Shown: piece after piece, positions 59,347 through 64,000 of the stretch
How positions within the stretch are numbered: position 1 is the stretch's first letter
How the letters are laid out: each line of letters opens with the position of its first letter
Assembly (NCBI GenBank): GCA_964035575.1
Contig: OZ037911.1
Span: 806,001-870,000 of the forward strand
Direction: 5' to 3'
Source: Rhynchopus sp. YZ270_cl-10
Lineage: Eukaryota; Euglenozoa; Diplonemea; Diplonemida; Diplonemidae
Length of the DNA: 64,000 bases
Notes under the pieces: model-generated
Told to the model about the DNA's origin: nothing
Seen by the model: only the letters and a program-made list of their open reading frames with translations
Databases searched by the model: none
Position numbers and translations under genes: made by a program

Positions 59347-60540
59347 ATGCGTGCACGGATGAGCCGTTCTTCAAAACGTGTCATCCCTCCACCGGAAGAG
59401 AACGACGTACCGACCGTCCAAGATGCCGTTCAGAGTACCGGGAGGGAGAGGAGGAATACGTTACAAAGCGTGCAGCTGGCGGCTGTGCAGGGGGCAGATT
59501 GTTTTGAGACATCTGCGCCGGCAAAGTGCAGTCCTTTTGCGAAGAACGAAGATCTGATGAAGGATATGGTTCACCAAGGGCAGGAGAGGAAGGCCTCTGT
59601 GTGCGTACGGCGTTCGTCCCACCCGAAGAAAGGACAAAGAGCACAACGCTCGAAGAATAGCATAGGTAGCGCACCGATCACTCCATCCCCTCCAGTGAAG
59701 AAGTTCTCACGAATGCGGAATTCCGATTCATTCCGAGAGTTTGAAAGAGAGAAGAGGGTTCAGAGTGCACAGCTTTTTCATGGCGCGAATTCTTTAAAAT
59801 GGTTGACCAGAGTGGAAAGCTATGCACGACACGATTTAACTACATTAGAATTGACCTCATTACAACAAATGCACAACTACTTCAAGGAAAGCATCGATCC
59901 GCACAACCCCTTCTCCTTGGAATACACTGGGCCTGCAGAGGTGGCACCTACCTGGGACGACCTGACCGCAGATGAACACTCATTGTACCGTGAATTGCAA
60001 CAGGAAATCCAGGCACAACGCAACCTCCGCCGAATGTCCTACATCATGCAGTACGACCTCCTCCCAAGAGAAGAAGGTGAACAAAGGGACACCCTTTGTG
60101 TCGAAGAATCTGACGCCTGGAGGAATCTCATGAAATTCGGAAAGGTTGCGAGAGCTGGGATCTACATGAGAGGGGAGTACGTTGAACGGATGTTTAATCT
60201 TTTGAAAAGAGAACGACTAAACAGACGTGACATATATAGGGTGCAGGCACTGCAGTGGAAAGACCTATTGTCAAGGGAGGTGTACGGTGAGGCAGAGGTG
60301 CTACATCGATGGGCATCAGGGCAAGGTACAACGGCCTTTAAGTCGCGTGCAAAAGGCTCGCATGCAGCGTTGAACCAGCCAATGACCTTCCGGAGTTGTC
60401 CCATGAAGAACCCACTGCACTGCCCCTTCTTTGCAGTAAAGGAGTTCACCGTAGGGCATGAGCATTTTTGCAAACAGCAGAGTGCGTCTGAACTGCGTCT
60501 TCTCCCTTTGCCTGATTGTATGCCAAGCTATCTTATATAA
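59347..60540 (+). CDS. Basic protein of unknown function, 397 aa
   Basis: ATG 59347 begins the long frame (a second ATG lies four codons on, MSRSSKR). Residues 1-130 are Ser/Arg/Lys-rich and probably disordered (SSHPKKGQRAQRSKNS). Residues about 140-330 are mixed helical and well coded: SLKWLTRVESYARHDLTTLE, FSLEYTGPAEVAPTWDDLTA, EHSLYRELQQEIQAQRNLRR, ERMFNLLKRERLNRRDIYRV. The C-terminal 60 residues have four Cys and three His (RSCPMKNPLHCPFFAV, GHEHFCKQQ), which could bind a metal. No family was recognised. Confidence 0.8.
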   Translation: MRARMSRSSKRVIPPPEENDVPTVQDAVQSTGRERRNTLQSVQLAAVQGADCFETSAPAKCSPFAKNEDLMKDMVHQGQERKASVCVRRSSHPKKGQRAQRSKNSIGSAPITPSPPVKKFSRMRNSDSFREFEREKRVQSAQLFHGANSLKWLTRVESYARHDLTTLELTSLQQMHNYFKESIDPHNPFSLEYTGPAEVAPTWDDLTADEHSLYRELQQEIQAQRNLRRMSYIMQYDLLPREEGEQRDTLCVEESDAWRNLMKFGKVARAGIYMRGEYVERMFNLLKRERLNRRDIYRVQALQWKDLLSREVYGEAEVLHRWASGQGTTAFKSRAKGSHAALNQPMTFRSCPMKNPLHCPFFAVKEFTVGHEHFCKQQSASELRLLPLPDCMPSYLI

Positions 60541-61144
60541 AAATCTAAGGGGTTGTGAAGGAAAGATGGTTAAAAAAAAACGTCGAGACATTCTGCAGTA
60601 CAAAGGCTTTGGACACCATTGAGTAGAGTCTAGGTTCTCGAAGCGGGTCCTTAGGTGATCGTTGATACAACAAAAAATGTCCAGAGAAGGGGGGTGGATG
60701 TGATGGAAGGACCTATTTTGGCAAAAGAAGGGAAAGTCTGTGGTCTGCTTTTTTGATGCTAGCTTTGGTGGGAGGGTGTGACAGGAACACAAAAAGAAGA
60801 AATAAACTGAAAAAGACACTTTCGTGTTTAAAAAAATGCCTCAATAGAAATATGATATGAACAGTATGAAAAGTGGGGGGAAAAAAGGTGCTCAGCCTTT
60901 CAAGGCGAGATCTTTTTTTATAGAACCACTGTTTTTTTAGGTGACTAAACCCTTTACGGTGTTTAGACACCATTCTGTACGCAACTGTTGTCTCTTCTTT
61001 CCTATCACTACAACCAATATTTACAAAGATAAAGAGTTCTCGTTTCCCAACTTTTTCCCCAACCGGACCCTACATGACGCATCCACCCCCTCCAAAACCT
61101 ACTCAGATATTTATTACAACACCTCACCAAAACACACATACAAA
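60541..61144. other. Intergenic, no gene seen
   Basis: AT-rich. The fragment AGGTGACTAAACCC at 60939 recalls the start of a type C repeat but the hairpin does not follow. C-rich sequence precedes the next start. Confidence 0.5.
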
Positions 61145-62578
61145 ATGGTTTACTTCCCTACCCTTGCAAGCCCTCTTATTGTGGCGGATCCTGTTCATGC
61201 GGTGCAGGGTGCTAACCTTGCTGTTGCAGAAGGTGTGACACGTGCACATGCTGCGGAGGCTACCTTCGCTGCAGGTGTTACCCAAACTCATGCACAGCGG
61301 GCGAGTGTTCAGGCTGCTGGCGCTGCGCATGGGGCGGCACAGTGCAGTGCGGTGGCAAGCAACCAGGCGCACGTCGCTTCTGTTGCTCGCAGCAGAGAGC
61401 AGGCGGCAGTGCTCGCACACAGCGCCAGCGCACAGCAGGCAGCCGCCGCATCGCATGTGACCGCCGTCTCCTCAGCTCATTTCAACCATGCGGCAGCACA
61501 GCATGCTGTTGCAGAAGGTGTGCACGGCAATGCAAGCGCGCACGCTGCCGCCGCTTCCGTCCGTGCCGCAAGCACCGACCGCGACTACAACGTTGCGACG
61601 GCAAGACACCACGCGCAAGAGGTCGACACCACCACAAAGCATGCCGCCGCAGCAGTGGAGTCGGACCGGGCTGCCATGGCGGGGGTGACTGCGAGCCAGG
61701 CCTGCGCTGGGCAGTCTGTTGCGGCGTCTGCTGCCTCTGAGGCGAATGCAAGGGTTGTGCAGGCAAGGGCACAGCTTGCGGCATTGGATTCTGCGGCAGT
61801 GGTGGCTGAGGCAAGAAGGGTGGCTGCGGTGACCGAGGCAGGCGTGGCGGCTGAGGTTGCCCGCCACGCTGCGGCACGCGAGAGGACTGCAGCATCAAAC
61901 CTTGCGCAGGCGACGAAGGTGAGCCAGGCGGCGGACATCACCACTGCAGCAGGGCGTGCACAGCTTGACGCGTGTGTTCAGAACGCAGCTGCAAGCGGTG
62001 CTGCCCACGCTGCCTCTGTCGCAAACGCCACCAACGCAACCAACAGACATCAGATGCACCAAACCGCTGCCGCAGAGGCAAGCACCAACTTCATCGCAGC
62101 GCAGCAACATTCTGGGGTTACCGCAACCGAGTTGGAGAGACAGCGGGTCAACGTTGTGAACACCCGCGCAGCGTTGACGGCTGCTGTGCACAACGAGGCG
62201 GCGGCACGCGCAACTTCAGACGCCACCTCTGTTCACGTTGCTGTCGCACACTCTCACCTGAGACTGCATGAGGCAGACCTTGTGGCTTCAAAGGTAACAG
62301 AAGGGCACAACGCGGCAGCACGCCAGGTTGCGGCAGAAGTTGCGCAGGGTGAAGACCAGCGTCTCTCCGCACAGAACACACACCTCCACGCAGCGCAGTC
62401 GCACCAAGCGGTTGCCAGAGTCAACGAGGCGGCGGCACACGGTATCGCATCCGCAGCAGGCATCTCCAGTGCGCATGCCAACGCACACCACGCCGTCGCA
62501 GCAACAGCAAGGGGCATCCACGACGCAACCCCTGCCTTCATTGTGACCAGCCCGCTGCCATTCACCCCAACGCTCTGA
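61145..62578 (+). CDS. Ala/His-rich helical protein, 477 aa
   Basis: ATG 61145 (MVYFPTLASPLIVADPVHAV) is chosen because the open frame upstream is low-complexity. About a third of residues are Ala, with His, Val, Gln, Ser, Thr and Asn making up most of the rest; Lys, Trp, Cys and aromatic residues are rare. The sequence is a long run of 11-15-residue Ala-rich helical units (VAEGVTRAHAAEATFAAGV, SASAQQAAAASHVTAVSS, HNEAAARATSDATSVHV), with VAEGV..A.A recurring, and only the short ends are different. No signal peptide or membrane segment. This looks like a rod- or filament-forming protein, possibly of the cytoskeleton or cell cortex. It does not show the VPV repeat of articulins. Confidence 0.85.
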   Translation: MVYFPTLASPLIVADPVHAVQGANLAVAEGVTRAHAAEATFAAGVTQTHAQRASVQAAGAAHGAAQCSAVASNQAHVASVARSREQAAVLAHSASAQQAAAASHVTAVSSAHFNHAAAQHAVAEGVHGNASAHAAAASVRAASTDRDYNVATARHHAQEVDTTTKHAAAAVESDRAAMAGVTASQACAGQSVAASAASEANARVVQARAQLAALDSAAVVAEARRVAAVTEAGVAAEVARHAAARERTAASNLAQATKVSQAADITTAAGRAQLDACVQNAAASGAAHAASVANATNATNRHQMHQTAAAEASTNFIAAQQHSGVTATELERQRVNVVNTRAALTAAVHNEAAARATSDATSVHVAVAHSHLRLHEADLVASKVTEGHNAAARQVAAEVAQGEDQRLSAQNTHLHAAQSHQAVARVNEAAAHGIASAAGISSAHANAHHAVAATARGIHDATPAFIVTSPLPFTPTL

Positions 62579-63297
62579 AATAATACAGCCTCGTATGGCA
62601 GAGCGTAGCAAAAAAAATATAAAAGTGTTGAAAACTGTGGGGAAGTGTTTCCCAGTGTGTAGGATGACGTACCGTTATTTCTTTGTTTATTTTTTAGATT
62701 ACCTTTGTTGTATTCCCCAAAAATAATCTGTTGTTTTTTTTGTTTTTTTGTTTTTTTGTTTTTTTGTTTTGTTTTTGTTGTCCCAAGGGGTTTTCCAAAA
62801 TTCCTCTTTTTTTTGAGGATTTTCTTTTTTGAGCCTCTGCCCCTTTCTCCCTTCCCTTTGTTACCTTGTTCATTGTGTTTCCCTCTCTTCCCCTTTCCCC
62901 TCCCCTTCTCCACATCTCTTTGTTTGTACGCAAAATTACCCCTTTTTTTTTCCTTCAAAAAATACAAAAAAACACTGCATTTTTTTTATCTCTCCCTTCC
63001 GACTGTTTGCGTCATTTTTTTTTTTTTTTACCCTGCCCAAATCTACTATCTGGCGAAAACAGCAGTCAAAGGGAAACGGACTTGAAACTGTCAGCGGGGA
63101 AAAGAAAGACCCTGTTGAGTTTGACTCTAGTCTGACTTTGTGCAGTGACATGGTTTTGGGGATCCACCTATTACATCCTATCATATACCGCTACACTGTT
63201 CATGAGAGACTGTATTTCATTTTTTAGGAATCTAATTTTTTTTTCCCCCAATCAAATTACAGAAAAAAATCGAGAAAAAAAGAAAAAGATACCAACT
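62579..63297. other. Intergenic, low-complexity
   Basis: T-rich spacer with a (T7G)n microsatellite at 62731-62780 and a family E 3' part at 63164-63222 (CACTGTTCATGAGAGACTG, TATTTCATT). AATCAAATTACAG at 63262 is a likely acceptor for the next gene. Confidence 0.6.
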
Positions 63298-64000
63298 ATG
63301 TCGGGTGGGGATGAACGATCCGAACCGACCCCAGCCGCAGACCCACCGCTACCAACACCCGAGACCACCACCACCACCACCACCACGACGGCACCTCTAG
63401 ACGCACCACACCCTCCCTCCTCCTCCACACCTCCTACCACCACCACTGCACCACCTCCCACCACTGATCCTACCGAAAATACCATTACAACCGACGACAC
63501 ACCAATGGGCAATGCCCCCGAGAGTACAAACAATACCAACACCTCCGTTAGCACTCCTCTTAACGCAACGGAGATGGAGGTGGATCATCTGCCACCTTCT
63601 GTACCAGATGCTTCGGATCCTCCGAAACCCAAAACAGACGATGCTTCAGGGGATGCAGAGAAAATGGAGGATGTGGGTGAGGTGAGGTCAAACGCTGTAG
63701 AGGGTGTCACCGATGCGATGCGAGATGGAGAAGGTGAAGAAGATGATGATGAAGATGACGATGATGACGCAACCCCCCCGTTGACCACTCCTACGAGCAT
63801 GCTTCCCCCCCCTCATAGAAGTGTCAATGCAGTTCTCGCGGCGCCAGAGGTAGGGGAAACGCTGCCTGAAGAAGGGGCGTCGCTTTCAATTGATCAGACG
63901 CCAACGATCCTTTCGATGCTGCAAGGGCAGCAGAAAATAAAAGAGGATGTTGCGCAAAAGGCAAAACAGCAACAGCGTGCTAAGACTTTAAGTGTTTATG
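63298..64000 (+). CDS. Acidic, Thr/Pro-rich protein, 3'-partial
   Basis: ATG 63298 (MSGGDERSEPTPAADPPLPT) follows ATTACAG by 35 bp and the frame stays open to the end of the window (234 codons seen). Residues 1-90 are Thr/Pro/Ser/Asn-rich with runs of Thr; residues about 95-160 are acidic, with EGEEDDDEDDDDD; the last 45 become helical with Gln/Lys (LQGQQKIKEDVAQKAKQQ). This is typical of an intrinsically disordered N-terminal region before a domain beyond the window, so no function can be given. Confidence 0.8.
   Translation, partial: MSGGDERSEPTPAADPPLPTPETTTTTTTTTAPLDAPHPPSSSTPPTTTTAPPPTTDPTENTITTDDTPMGNAPESTNNTNTSVSTPLNATEMEVDHLPPSVPDASDPPKPKTDDASGDAEKMEDVGEVRSNAVEGVTDAMRDGEGEEDDDEDDDDDATPPLTTPTSMLPPPHRSVNAVLAAPEVGETLPEEGASLSIDQTPTILSMLQGQQKIKEDVAQKAKQQQRAKTLSVY

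Noticed and set aside
1-64000. tRNA, rRNA, spliced-leader RNA or telomere repeats
   Set aside because: No cloverleaf, conserved rRNA block, spliced-leader core or TTAGGG array was recognised by eye on either strand.

Overview
This is nuclear DNA from a flagellated protist, most likely a euglenozoan and probably diplonemid-like. Every gene I can support lies on the + strand across all 64 kb, as expected for polycistronic, one-directional gene arrays. Most start codons follow a pyrimidine-rich tract and an AG, which looks like a spliced-leader acceptor. At least five genes also carry ordinary GT-AG cis-introns (donors mostly GTAT, acceptors YACAG or CTCAG), which would be unusual for a trypanosomatid. 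No spliced-leader gene or rRNA is present, so the assignment is an inference.

Layout. 0-12 kb: a 5'-truncated coiled-coil gene with one intron, a small secreted Cys-containing protein, a large coiled-coil protein with a poly-Gly minisatellite, a tail-anchored CS-domain protein, and a LOG-type nucleotide hydrolase in three exons. 12-24 kb: a TIR element and an EF-hand fragment, TXNDC9 in two exons, a PPR-like/PIN-like protein, and a secreted sedolisin (S53) protease, separated by repeat-rich spacers with decayed minus-strand coding pieces. 24-32 kb: a two-exon EF-hand/WD40 protein of WDR49/WDR64 type, a TIR element, and a PDZ-like Gln/Met-rich protein. 31.7-48.7 kb: a 17 kb gene-free stretch made of homopolymers, small hairpin repeats, TIR elements and a 1.2 kb near-perfect palindrome. 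48.7-64 kb: a C2CD3 homologue whose 1.2 kb intron holds a LINE fragment, a Cys/His cluster protein, a GT90-like glycosyltransferase, an ankyrin protein, a basic protein of unknown function, an Ala-rich helical protein, and the start of an acidic/Thr-Pro-rich protein.

C2CD3 and the WDR49-like protein point to a centriole and flagellum. Sedolisin, the GT90-like enzyme and the Cys-containing protein belong to the secretory route, and the PPR/PIN protein probably acts on organellar RNA. The genes look like an ordinary housekeeping array rather than a metabolic cluster.

The most unusual content is between the genes. Several families of 30-70 bp repeats can each fold into a hairpin whose stem sequence changes on both sides while pairing is kept. 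One superfamily (HP-2) has the loop ACGAGAG and was seen only in the gene-sense direction. The other (HP-1) ends in an A-run like a retroposed small RNA. Several 100-750 bp TIR or palindromic elements share a GC-rich motif and sometimes carry gene fragments. All calls are by eye from sequence; no searches were run.
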